Source of the DNA: Paenibacillus spongiae
GTDB lineage: Bacteria > Bacillota > Bacilli > Paenibacillales > Paenibacillaceae
Assembly (NCBI RefSeq): GCF_024734895.1
Contig: NZ_CP091430.1
Coordinates: 2,002,501-2,066,500 of the forward strand
Direction of reading: 5' to 3'
DNA: 64,000 bases
Shown: positions 45,360 to 53,937 of the stretch, piece by piece
Layout of the letters: every line of letters begins with the position of its first letter
How positions within the stretch are numbered: the stretch's first letter is position 1
The notes under the pieces: model-generated
Databases searched by the model: none
Told to the model about the DNA's origin: nothing
The model's input: the letters and a program-made list of their open reading frames with translations, nothing else
Position numbers and translations under genes: made by a program

Positions 45360-46373
45360 ATGCAAAGCCAGGGCAAAGAGAGCGGCTATCGAATCAATTA
45401 TAAATTCAATAAACAAGATTTTCTTATGATTCAGTTCGAGAAGCAGAAGACGTGGGTCTGGGTAATCTTTCGGACATTATTGATTATCGGGATCTGCTAT
45501 GCCATTTTGTATCCGATCCTCCTTAAATTATCGGTCGCCTTTAAGAGCCAGGAAGATATCTATGTCCCGAACATCATCTGGCTTCCTCATCATGTCACGC
45601 TGACCAATTTGAAATATGCCTTTGACATTATGAACTATCCGGTCACGCTTCTGCATACGTTCCTGTTGTCTTCATCGACGATGATTCTGCAGACCGTTGC
45701 GGCGGCGCTAGCCGGCTATGGATTCGCGAGATTGTCGTTCAGGGGCAGCAGCTTTTTGTTTATTCTCGTGATTATGACGATCCTGATCCCTCCGCAAACC
45801 TTGATGGTGCCCCTGTACTTGCATTTCAAGGAATTTGACGTGCTCGGACTTGTTCAGCTGTTCACGGGGAAGAGCGGAATCAACTTGATTAATACGTACT
45901 GGCCGGCGCTCGTGATGTCCATGACGGCGAATGGGCTGAAATCAGGATTGTATATCTATATTTTCAGGCAGTTTTTCAAAGGGATGCCCAAGGAAATCGA
46001 GGAAGCCGCTTTGATCGACGGCTGCGGCGTCTTCCGGACCTTCTTCCGCGTCATGCTGCCGAATGCCGTGCCCGCTCTCGTCACCGTCATGCTGTTCGCT
46101 TTCGTGTGGCAGTGGAACGACACGTTCATGACCGCAACCTTTATGAATCAATCGCATGTCATGTCCATGGAAATTACGATGCTTGGCAGCAATACGGAGA
46201 AGACGCTAGCGGCATTGCTGGGGGGCGATCCGAACGCGAAGATCGATCCCCGCTATTTGTCCATGATAGTCGATAGCGGCATCCTGCTTGCGATCGCTCC
46301 GCTTATTATTCTTTATTTGTTCGTTCAGCGGTTTTTCGTGGAAAGCGTGGAGCGTACAGGGGTAGTGGGTTAG
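45360..46373 (+). CDS. sugar ABC transporter permease (second pair, MalG type)
   Basis: This 337-residue membrane protein has an N-terminal cytoplasmic tail of about 30 residues and six spans. The EAA loop EIEEAALIDGCGVFRTFFRV is clear. It lies 23 nt after its partner, with GAAAGGAAG before the ATG. A C-terminal loop (about 285-305, GGDPNAKIDPRYL) is longer than in the first pair. No dedicated binding protein follows it. Confidence 0.92.
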   Translation: MQSQGKESGYRINYKFNKQDFLMIQFEKQKTWVWVIFRTLLIIGICYAILYPILLKLSVAFKSQEDIYVPNIIWLPHHVTLTNLKYAFDIMNYPVTLLHTFLLSSSTMILQTVAAALAGYGFARLSFRGSSFLFILVIMTILIPPQTLMVPLYLHFKEFDVLGLVQLFTGKSGINLINTYWPALVMSMTANGLKSGLYIYIFRQFFKGMPKEIEEAALIDGCGVFRTFFRVMLPNAVPALVTVMLFAFVWQWNDTFMTATFMNQSHVMSMEITMLGSNTEKTLAALLGGDPNAKIDPRYLSMIVDSGILLAIAPLIILYLFVQRFFVESVERTGVVG

Positions 46374-46456
46374 ACGTTCCGCCGATGTGGAAGGATGCAG
46401 GCTGGCATTAAATGATTTTCCGCCAGATATTAAAAATAGAAAGAGGTTAGATCATA

Positions 46457-47488
46457 ATGAAACGTAATCTCAAGAGCAAGTCGTTATTCCTGGTTATTCT
46501 GGTCATGGTTCTTACGGTATCTGCTCCGCTATATTGTTCGTCCGCTTCTTCGGCCCCCGGCTTTATTACAGCAAAGGGCACCAAGCTGTATCAACAAGGA
46601 AAAGAATGGTATCTCTACGGGGCATCGATTTATCAGAGCGGGGGCATAGGCTGGAAGAACAGCCAGTTCCGGAATTATATCGATGAACAGCTGCAAGTGG
46701 CTGTCGATGCAAAATTGAATACGGTACGAGTTCTGGACTTTCTGCATTTGGATACGCAGGATCCTTACGATTCGATCGTGTGGGATAATGTCGATTATGT
46801 GATCCAACAGGCGGAAGCCAAAGGATTGCGAGTCATTCTGGATCTTGCCACATACAGAAATTTGTTAAAGAATCAAGGGAAATTCCCCTATGACATGAAC
46901 GATTGGAATGCGTTCCTGGACTTTGTCGGTCAGAGATATGCGAAAGAAAAGGCCATTGCCTACTATGCATTGGCAGGAGAGCCTGATGCGCCTAACGGAA
47001 GTGAACCGCTGCGTCCTACAACCCAGCAATTAACCGATTTCTTTACCCAAGCAAGCGATAGGTTGCATCAATCAGCGCCGAAACAACTCATATCATCCGG
47101 AGGGCTTTCTTATTTGGATTGGAACTCCGGCGTGGATTGGGAAGCCATTTTTAGCGCGCCAAACATTGATATTGCAGCGGTGCATGTGTATTCGGAAGGA
47201 GATTTAAACATTACGGTGCCAACTGTGGCGCAATGGGCGAAAGACCATAATAAGCCGTTATTGAACGAAGAGTTCGGTAAACAGCAGTCCATGGGCGATG
47301 CGGCTCGCGCCGACTATTTTCAAACGGTGTACGATACTTCCCGTCAGTATGAGCTTGCAGGAGTTGCCTTATGGAATTTCGGCCCTGAAATTGTCGATCA
47401 TAGCTACGATGTAAACCCAGGCACTCCTCTCACTTGGCAAACGGTTCTAAATAACTCACCGCTGCCGCGTCACCCTTCAAAAAGCTGA
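46457..47488 (+). CDS. secreted GH5-like glycosidase with altered acid/base motif
   Basis: This 343-residue exported clan-A glycosidase has a signal peptide (about 1-32, ending SSASSAP). The catalytic nucleophile is probably Glu272 in LLNEEFG. The acid/base Glu175 sits in ALAGEPDAP, where the usual Asn before Glu (NEP) is Gly. The nearest look is to GH5 mannanases. Codon use is more AT-rich than in the neighbours, so it may have been acquired separately. It may use its own promoter, with 83 nt after the permease gene. It precedes the LacI-type regulator gene. Confidence 0.8.
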   Translation: MKRNLKSKSLFLVILVMVLTVSAPLYCSSASSAPGFITAKGTKLYQQGKEWYLYGASIYQSGGIGWKNSQFRNYIDEQLQVAVDAKLNTVRVLDFLHLDTQDPYDSIVWDNVDYVIQQAEAKGLRVILDLATYRNLLKNQGKFPYDMNDWNAFLDFVGQRYAKEKAIAYYALAGEPDAPNGSEPLRPTTQQLTDFFTQASDRLHQSAPKQLISSGGLSYLDWNSGVDWEAIFSAPNIDIAAVHVYSEGDLNITVPTVAQWAKDHNKPLLNEEFGKQQSMGDAARADYFQTVYDTSRQYELAGVALWNFGPEIVDHSYDVNPGTPLTWQTVLNNSPLPRHPSKS

Positions 47489-47524
47489 AGGGGGACGAGG
47501 GCGGCGGCGTTAACAACCATTCCA

Positions 47525-47554
47525 TTAACAACAGGAGACATAGAGTGTTATAAT
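47525..47554 (+). promoter_or_regulatory. promoter of the LacI-type regulator gene
   Basis: TTAACA (47525-47530), an 18-bp spacer and a perfect TATAAT (47549-47554) lie 48 nt before the start codon. Directly after the -10, GTTATCGCAACT (47556-47567) matches 8 of 12 positions of the proposed operator GTTAACGCTAAC, which would allow self-repression. Confidence 0.65.
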
Positions 47555-47602
47555 TGTTATCGCAACTAACTAACAACACTAACAGATGGAGTGGAATTAT
47601 AC

Positions 47603-48646
47603 ATGTCCAAGAAAATCACCATTCAACAGATCGCTGATGCAGTCGGTGTCTCGAAATTCGCTGTGTCCAAGGCGCTGTCCGGAAAAAGCGGAGTTAGCCA
47701 AGCGCTGAGAGAGAAGATTATTCAAACCGCCCACCAGATGGGCTATAAGTCGCAAAAAATACAGTCGGAAGTGAGGGACAGAAGGGCGGAATCAGCAAGC
47801 GAAGGCCGTGACGATAAACGGTTTGTCGCCGTACTGTTTCCCAACGTCCGTTATCAAATCAAAGAGTCGCTGTACTGGGGCAAAGTATTGGATGGGGTCG
47901 TAAGAGGGCTTCAGGATCACAGGTTCGGAATGATTACCATTACGGAGCATACGATCGATAATTTCGCGAAAATTATCGATCCGAAGGACCTGCTAGGCAT
48001 AATAGGGATCGGTTGGGCTTCTACGTCGCTGCTGCTGGAGGTTAGAGGAACCGATACTCCGTTCGTGCTCGTCGATCATGAGGATGCGGTAATCGATTCG
48101 GACACGCTGTTTATTAATAATTTCGATTGTATGAAGAAGATGACGCACTACTTATTAGGGCTGGGCCACCGCAAGATGCAGTTCATCGGAAACATTCAAT
48201 TTTCGCGAAGCTTCTCCGACCGTTGGATCGGGTATCGGACGGCCTTGGAGGAAAGCGAAGTGCCGGTGCAGCAGTCGGAGGAATTGCTCAAGCTGAATGG
48301 AGAAGCATTCGATGTCATTCTGGATGTGTTGACCAGAAAATTCAATGAAGGCGACATGCCGACGGCTCTTGTATGCGCGAACGACGCCATAGCCTTAATG
48401 GTTATGGACGTTTTGAAGCACATGAATCTAAGGGTTCCGCAGGACTGTTCCGTCACCGGATTCGATAACAATGAGAATACGTTGGAGTCCGGTCTCACGA
48501 CGATCAATGTGACGAAAGAAATACTCGGTCTGCGCGCCGTGCAAACCTTATTGTGGAGACTGGATAATCCGGATTTTCCGATTGAGAAAATATTGCTCTC
48601 CGGCGACCTTATGATTCGAGCTTCTACTGCGGCTTCATCCAGATAA
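47603..48646 (+). CDS. LacI-family transcriptional regulator
   Basis: This 347-residue repressor has an N-terminal LacI helix-turn-helix (TIQQIADAVGVSKFAVSKAL, residues about 5-24) with the hinge helix after it. A sugar-binding effector domain follows (FVAVLFPN, RKMQFIGNI, ALVCANDAIALMVMDV, VTGFDN). The ATG follows GGAGTGG with 8-nt spacing; a GTG four codons earlier is less likely. Its likely operator, a palindrome with central CG, is found in the promoter of the next glycosidase gene and, weakly, in its own promoter and at 33.25 kb. Confidence 0.93.
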   Translation: MSKKITIQQIADAVGVSKFAVSKALSGKSGVSQALREKIIQTAHQMGYKSQKIQSEVRDRRAESASEGRDDKRFVAVLFPNVRYQIKESLYWGKVLDGVVRGLQDHRFGMITITEHTIDNFAKIIDPKDLLGIIGIGWASTSLLLEVRGTDTPFVLVDHEDAVIDSDTLFINNFDCMKKMTHYLLGLGHRKMQFIGNIQFSRSFSDRWIGYRTALEESEVPVQQSEELLKLNGEAFDVILDVLTRKFNEGDMPTALVCANDAIALMVMDVLKHMNLRVPQDCSVTGFDNNENTLESGLTTINVTKEILGLRAVQTLLWRLDNPDFPIEKILLSGDLMIRASTAASSR

Positions 48647-48723
48647 CCCGCGTCGTCATACGGTCATCCTGCCTCCTTCACCACGTCGTTTCCTACAAAG
48701 TATGTGCCGAAGCTTCGGGAAAT

Positions 48724-48776
48724 TAAAGCTAACAGTCGGTCAATTTTCTTCCTGCACTGGCTGTTAGCTTTATTTA
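48724..48776 (+). terminator. terminator after the LacI-type gene
   Basis: The perfect 12-bp stem TAAAGCTAACAG / CTGTTAGCTTTA closes a 25-nt loop and is followed by TTTA. The stem sequence overlaps the operator motif GCTAAC, which may be coincidence. Confidence 0.8.
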
Positions 48777-48889
48777 CTGCTTGATTGATTCATCAATACG
48801 GCATAGCAACGATGAATGACATTCTTTTTCCCTGCCCATTTTGCTGTATCCTCAAGGAAATCCACAAAGAAATATTTTATAAATAATCG

Positions 48890-48918
48890 TTGACAGTTAA
48901 CGCTAACGATTATATGCT
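48890..48918 (+). promoter_or_regulatory. sigma-A promoter with embedded LacI-type operator
   Basis: TTGACA (48890-48895), a 17-bp spacer and TATGCT (48913-48918). The spacer starts with the palindrome GTTAACGCTAAC (48896-48907), whose half-sites GTTAAC and GTTAGC meet at a central CG as in LacI-family operators. A repressor bound here would block RNA polymerase. The LacI-type regulator encoded just upstream is the obvious candidate. The glycosidase start lies 106 nt downstream. Confidence 0.75.
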
Positions 48919-49023
48919 TCTCCTTAAATTTTATAGAAAAATATTACATAAATAGAAATGAATGATTGAATAATCGACTTGTTGCCGACATGTCGGTATC
49001 CATTAATGGAAGCGGAGGGAACG

Positions 49024-50130
49024 ATGAAGATAGGCCTATACGCGTCTTTCGGACTCCTTATGGTTGCAGTAATCGGATTCTATAGCTGGCAGATGGTCAA
49101 TCAATGGAATGAATCCGTTGTGATCGAACCGATGGAAGTGGTTGCGGCATCCGGCGGATTGCTAAAAATCGGAGACGAATACAGGTACGTCCACGGAGCG
49201 AATCTGGCTTGGCTGGACGGACAATTCGACCATGATATCGGGCCGAATACTCTCCATCCGAGCTGGGGTGTTGCCTATCGATCCGATAACATGTCGTCTT
49301 ATCTCTCCGATATGAGCGGATTGAATCTGAATGTCGTACGCATCTGGCTCTTCGAAAATTTGGAAGGCTTAGTCTTTGATGAGAACGGTTACGTGGCGGG
49401 TGTCGATCCTACTTTTATATCAAATCTGGACGATATCGTTCGTTTGGCGGAAGAGCACGATATTTATTTATATTTAACGCTGTCGGGCAGTCTGGTGCAT
49501 ACGGAGAAATTTAATATCGTTACCGATGCCCCGGCAAGAAAGGCCTATATCGACTTGGCCGTCCGGACAATCGTCAGCCGATATAAAGGCAATGATCGAA
49601 TCTTTGCCTTCGATATTATGAATGAGGCCGATTCCGAAGTTCGGGGCGATACGGGGAATTGGTCGGATAAGGGGACGGATTGGGAGGTGGTTCGCAGCTT
49701 CATCAAGGATAATGCCGATGCGGTCCATGAGGAGGACGCCGCCCGGCTCGTCACCAGCACATCCGGCTGGCATAATTGGCGCAATATCGCGGCAGGTAAG
49801 TTTAGCGGCCTGGGGCTTGATTTCTATGATTTTCATGATTATAGAGATGACGGCGAATTGCCCGATGCCGCTTCACTGGGGGTTGATAAGCCGGTTTTGC
49901 TGGGAGAATACGGGCAATCGACGGATGCATGGGACGATGAGATCCAGAAGAATGCGGCAGCCCGCTTTCTTGCGAATGCGCGAAGCAAAGGCTATGCAGG
50001 GGCGTTGATCTGGAACTATGGCCACCCGGGGAGCAAAGAAATACATACGATGCTAGGCCCGGACGGTTCCCACAGAGCGGTGGCCGAAGTGCTTCGAAAT
50101 TTTAACTGGTACGAGAAGCAGGGAATGTGA
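49024..50130 (+). CDS. membrane-tethered GH5-like glycosidase
   Basis: This 368-residue clan-A glycosidase has one N-terminal membrane span (about 4-24) and no clear cleavage site, so it is likely tethered. The acid/base Glu201 lies in DIMNEADSE and the nucleophile Glu295 in VLLGEYGQS. The early GGLLKIGDEYRYVHGANLAW is typical of cellulase/mannanase GH5 relatives. The ATG follows GCGGAGGG. It has its own promoter with a LacI-type operator, and it follows the regulator gene. Confidence 0.87.
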   Translation: MKIGLYASFGLLMVAVIGFYSWQMVNQWNESVVIEPMEVVAASGGLLKIGDEYRYVHGANLAWLDGQFDHDIGPNTLHPSWGVAYRSDNMSSYLSDMSGLNLNVVRIWLFENLEGLVFDENGYVAGVDPTFISNLDDIVRLAEEHDIYLYLTLSGSLVHTEKFNIVTDAPARKAYIDLAVRTIVSRYKGNDRIFAFDIMNEADSEVRGDTGNWSDKGTDWEVVRSFIKDNADAVHEEDAARLVTSTSGWHNWRNIAAGKFSGLGLDFYDFHDYRDDGELPDAASLGVDKPVLLGEYGQSTDAWDDEIQKNAAARFLANARSKGYAGALIWNYGHPGSKEIHTMLGPDGSHRAVAEVLRNFNWYEKQGM

Positions 50131-50242
50131 CGAAAGCAGCCGCCATCGCACCGAACATACTCAGCACGAATGACTCACGAATAGCGGCCCGGGTTCGAAT
50201 CGGCTTCAATGCTGAATAGATTGAACGAAATAGGCATAAAGA

Positions 50243-50280
50243 GCGGAGCAGGAAGAATATTCTGTCTGCGCAGCGGTTTG
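50243..50280 (+). repeat. dispersed intergenic repeat, copy 3
   Basis: This copy has the core ATTCTGTCTGCGCAGC and, like copy 1, an upstream GCGGAGCAGGAAG. It lies 40 nt before the DegT-type gene start and about 110 nt after the previous gene. Confidence 0.75.
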
Positions 50281-50319
50281 TTCAACCTATACCAATTTGA
50301 ATAAATGGGAGGATTAACA

Positions 50320-51582
50320 ATGATGAAATCCACTTCAAAACCGGCCATTCTTGGAGGAGAACGTTTGAAAGCTGAACCATGGCCCAATTGGCCGTATATG
50401 ACGGACGGGGATATCGAAGAGCTGGTTCAAGTGCTGAAATCGGGAAATTGGTGCAGGATCTGTTACGGAGAAGATTCGGACGAATCCAAGATCGTCCAGT
50501 TTGAAAGGTCGTTCGCCCGGATGCAGGATGCCCGATACGCGGTTTCTTGTTCCAACGGTACGGCAGCGCTTGAAATCGCGCTTCGGGCGGCAGGGATCAA
50601 GCCGGGTGACGAGGTCATCGTACCGGCGTTTACCTTCATCGCATCCGCAAGCGCGGTGCTGCAAATCGGCGGCTTGCCGGTCTTCGCGGACATCGAGGAG
50701 GATACATTCTGCATTGATCCGGATAGTGTGGAGCAGCTAATTAACCCGAATACCCGGGGCATCGTTGTCGTTCATATGGGCGGGAGACCGGCGAATATGG
50801 ATCGAATCATGGAAATTGCCCGGAAGCATCGGCTTATTGTCATCGAGGACTGCGCGCAGGCGAACCTGGCGGAATGGAGAGGCCAAAAGGTAGGCTCCAT
50901 CGGAGATGCCGGCACGTTCAGCTTCCAAAATTCCAAAAACATTTCGTCCGGCGAAGGCGGGGCCGTAACGACCAACTCCGAAGAGATCGCCGATATGAGC
51001 TATTCGCTGCACCACATCGGCAGGAAGAAAGGCGACCGGTTCTATACGCATCATTATGCAAGCTGGAATTACCGCTTAACGGAAATTCAAGCCGCTATCC
51101 TTCTTAGCCAGATGTCCAGGGCGGAAGAGCAGAACGCGATTCGTCAAGAGAACGGGCGTTATCTGTATGAGCTGCTTTCCGGAATCGAAGGTATACGCTT
51201 GCCGCGTCAGGACGACCGGATAACGAACAACGGCTATCATTTATATTTATTCAATATCGATGAAGAGCGCTTCGGAATCAACAGGGACTTATTATTGGAA
51301 GCGCTTTATGCAGAAGGGGTACCGCTGTTCGGAGGCTATGGGCCGTTGTATAAAAATCCGTTGTTCACCGAGAAAAATTTCGGCGTTAACGGTTATATCG
51401 AAGGGAAGACGGTGGACTACCAGTCGGCCTATTGCCCGAATGTGGAGAAAGTGTCGAAGACGGGAATGGGATTCTACCAATCCACGCTCCTTGGAACTAG
51501 AGAAGATATGGAGACATTGGCAGAGAGCATCATTCGCATTCGAAATCATGCCCATGAACTGAAGAGCAGAGGAAATTCCTGA
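50320..51582 (+). CDS. DegT/DnrJ/EryC1/StrS-family aminotransferase
   Basis: This 420-residue PLP enzyme transfers an amino group to a keto-sugar or keto-inositol. The PLP Lys206 lies in FQNSKNISSGEGG, with SNGTAALEIALRAAG (phosphate and cofactor contacts, about 77-91) and VIEDCAQ (Asp that holds the PLP ring). The start has GGAGG 7 nt upstream. The stop overlaps the next ATG by 1 nt. It lies far from cell-wall or antibiotic sugar genes; its partners are a ceramidase-like protein and an isomerase-like protein. Confidence 0.92.
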   Translation: MMKSTSKPAILGGERLKAEPWPNWPYMTDGDIEELVQVLKSGNWCRICYGEDSDESKIVQFERSFARMQDARYAVSCSNGTAALEIALRAAGIKPGDEVIVPAFTFIASASAVLQIGGLPVFADIEEDTFCIDPDSVEQLINPNTRGIVVVHMGGRPANMDRIMEIARKHRLIVIEDCAQANLAEWRGQKVGSIGDAGTFSFQNSKNISSGEGGAVTTNSEEIADMSYSLHHIGRKKGDRFYTHHYASWNYRLTEIQAAILLSQMSRAEEQNAIRQENGRYLYELLSGIEGIRLPRQDDRITNNGYHLYLFNIDEERFGINRDLLLEALYAEGVPLFGGYGPLYKNPLFTEKNFGVNGYIEGKTVDYQSAYCPNVEKVSKTGMGFYQSTLLGTREDMETLAESIIRIRNHAHELKSRGNS

Positions 51583-52874
51583 TGAACGGCGCGGAGAAGG
51601 GGAAGGCGACCGGGCTTAAGCTGGGCAGCGCCAAAATCGATATCACACCGGAAGAGCCCATTCCGCTCTGCGGATTCGCGAGCCGCAAGCATGACGGGTA
51701 TTTCAAGGAAGTCCGGCAGCGCTTATATGCTAGAATTCTGTTCTTATGCAGCAGGGACGAGGATGGCAGCGAACGTACCGCCGTTATCGTGTCGGCGGAT
51801 TTGGTATGGTGGGGGTCGGATCGTATGCCGGCTGTCAAGGCCCGGCTGCTGAACGAGTGGGGTATAGAGCCAAGCGCGGTCTTGTTCCATGGAACGCATA
51901 CCCACTGCGGACCGCAGACAAGCGGTTTATTCGTTCCGTCACTCGGTGAAATGGATGCGAAGTATATGGAGATGCTGGAAAATCGGATTTTAGAAGGCGT
52001 CGCGCAGGCAGCTGCCAATGTCGAAGCGGTCATTGCCGAACGCGGTGAAGGAAGCTGCGGAATTGGGGTGAACCGCAGGTCAATCGTCGAGGGGCAGGTG
52101 CGGATGACTCCGAATGAGGAGGGGCCTGCAGATCCGGCGGTAACCGTTATTCGATTCAGCCGGCCAGGCGGAAGCGCGAAAGCGGTCATGGTCCACTACA
52201 CGTGCCACCCTACCACGACCGCGGACAATGCGGTCTCCTCCGAATTTCCCGGAATTGCAATGGAAGAGGTGGAGCGGGAGTTGGGCGGGGATGCTGTGTC
52301 GCTTTATTTGCAAGGGTTCTGCGGCGACGTAGGCCCGATTGCCGATACCGATATGCATCGGATGGCATCCGCGCTGTCCGGCGAAGTCATGCAGGTGCTT
52401 AGGCACAAGATGAGCCTGGCTCAGCCGGCGGAATGGAGCAGCGCAATAGGAACCGCGGAGCTGCCGCTGCAGCCGCTGCCGGAAGAGCGGGAGCTTGCTG
52501 AGCGAACGGGCGAGACGGACGTCTTCGGGGAATGGAGCCGGCTGCTGCTGGCGCATCCCGAATATCTCAAGCCGTCGTTGACGCTGGAAGGCACCCTCAT
52601 TACGATCGCAGACGGCATATCCTTGCTCGCGATGAATGCCGAGATGGTCATCGAATATGGCCTATATATCAAACGGCAAAGCGGAGGCAAGGTGCTTCCG
52701 GTCGCTTACAGCAACGGGATGATCGGATATGTGACGACCGCGGAGCAGCTGTCGCAAGGCGGATATGAGCCTTATGATTCCACCTTCTATTTTGCCATGC
52801 CGGCTCCATTGGACGTTAGCGCTGAAGCCCGTGTGACAGAATTGATTGATGCCTTGCTCCATATACGCCGCTAA
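51582..52874 (+). CDS. neutral-ceramidase-like zinc hydrolase domain protein
   Basis: This 430-residue protein matches the N-terminal catalytic domain of neutral/alkaline ceramidases. The zinc motif THTHCGP has His106 and His108, a third His lies in VHYTCHPTT, and LQGFCGDVGP recalls the family GDVSPN segment. The C-terminal immunoglobulin-like domain and the signal peptide of true ceramidases are absent, so it is cytoplasmic. It is translationally coupled to the aminotransferase. Likely it cleaves an amide or ester of an amino sugar or cyclitol rather than ceramide; that is inference. Confidence 0.8.
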   Translation: MNGAEKGKATGLKLGSAKIDITPEEPIPLCGFASRKHDGYFKEVRQRLYARILFLCSRDEDGSERTAVIVSADLVWWGSDRMPAVKARLLNEWGIEPSAVLFHGTHTHCGPQTSGLFVPSLGEMDAKYMEMLENRILEGVAQAAANVEAVIAERGEGSCGIGVNRRSIVEGQVRMTPNEEGPADPAVTVIRFSRPGGSAKAVMVHYTCHPTTTADNAVSSEFPGIAMEEVERELGGDAVSLYLQGFCGDVGPIADTDMHRMASALSGEVMQVLRHKMSLAQPAEWSSAIGTAELPLQPLPEERELAERTGETDVFGEWSRLLLAHPEYLKPSLTLEGTLITIADGISLLAMNAEMVIEYGLYIKRQSGGKVLPVAYSNGMIGYVTTAEQLSQGGYEPYDSTFYFAMPAPLDVSAEARVTELIDALLHIRR

Positions 52875-52922
52875 TCGAAGGCCGGAAGGGCAGGTTGATT
52901 AAGAAATAGGGGGAGAGGTTCA

Positions 52923-53789
52923 GTGAAAGTAGGTCTTAGCAGTTATAGCTTATCCCGATTGATCCAATCCAAGGGAATGGATATCTTGGATGCGATTCAA
53001 TGGATTGCGGATCAGGGGGGAGAGCATGTGGAAATCACTCCGTTCGGTTTCGACTTGCACGGAGAAGACGGCCTGGCGGAGTCGATTCGGGAGAAAGCGG
53101 AGCAAACCGGCATTGAAATCTCCAATTATGCGGTCGGCGGGAACTTTATAACCGTTCGCCAGGAAGACTACGACAAGGAATTGGAGAGGCTTATACGCGA
53201 TGTCGATATCGCCGGCCGTCTGGGCGTGAAATTGATGCGGCATGACGTAGCGTTCCGGGATTGGAAGGATTGTACGTTAACGCAGCTTGAGGCCGATATG
53301 GAAAAGCTCGTTTATGCATGCAGGACGGTTGCGGATTACGCCGCACCGCTCGGCATCGTAACCAGCGTCGAGAATCACGGGTATTATATCCAAGGAAGCG
53401 ATCGGGTTCAGCGGCTGATCGATGCCGTGGATCGTCCGAACTTCAAGCTTACGATGGATATCGGGAATTATTTATGTACCGATGAGGATAGTGCGGCAGC
53501 CGTACAAAAAAATATTTCGAACGCATCTATGATCCATGCAAAAGATTTCTATATCCGCCCTTCCAATCAAGATCCCGGAGAGGGATGGTTCCGGTCCTTT
53601 GGCGGCAGCTACTTGAGAGGGGCGATCGTAGGTCAAGGCGATATCGATATCCGCGGGGTGCTCCGTACGATCAAGCAGTCGGGATACGACGGGTTCATCT
53701 CCATCGAGTTTGAAGGCATGGAAGATTGCCTGCTAGGCTCGCGCATTGGAATGGACAATGTCAGACGAATATGGTCGGAGCTTCCTTAA
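52923..53789 (+). CDS. sugar phosphate isomerase/epimerase-like TIM-barrel protein
   Basis: This 288-residue protein is of the xylose-isomerase/AP-endonuclease-2 superfamily. Probable metal ligands are the Glu in SVENHG, the Asp in TMDIGN, the His in MIHAKDF and the Glu in SIEFEG, each at the end of a barrel strand. GTG start with GGGGAGAGG upstream. Some 48 nt after the ceramidase-like gene, it completes a three-gene unit. Such proteins isomerise or dehydrate inositols and keto-sugars; the substrate is unknown. Confidence 0.88.
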   Translation: MKVGLSSYSLSRLIQSKGMDILDAIQWIADQGGEHVEITPFGFDLHGEDGLAESIREKAEQTGIEISNYAVGGNFITVRQEDYDKELERLIRDVDIAGRLGVKLMRHDVAFRDWKDCTLTQLEADMEKLVYACRTVADYAAPLGIVTSVENHGYYIQGSDRVQRLIDAVDRPNFKLTMDIGNYLCTDEDSAAAVQKNISNASMIHAKDFYIRPSNQDPGEGWFRSFGGSYLRGAIVGQGDIDIRGVLRTIKQSGYDGFISIEFEGMEDCLLGSRIGMDNVRRIWSELP

Positions 53790-53832
53790 AGCACGCACAT
53801 GAAAATAAAAAGTAACTTATTGCCGTACAGGC

Positions 53833-53859
53833 ACGGATAGGCCACCGCCCACATACACT
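53833..53859 (+). promoter_or_regulatory. sigma-K/sigma-E-type promoter candidate of sigK
   Basis: An AC dinucleotide (53833-53834), a 17-bp gap and CATACACT (53852-53859) followed by TTA resemble the mother-cell sigma-factor pattern (AC...CATAnnnTA). It stands 79 nt before the sigK start. In Bacillus sigK is read by sigma-E and by sigma-K itself, which fits. Confidence 0.4.
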
Positions 53860-53937
53860 TTAGAACACAGTCTTCAACGGCAGCGCGGGACATCCCTGCG
53901 AGCCTCGCGCCAAATCAGCATGGAGGTGGCAATTACA

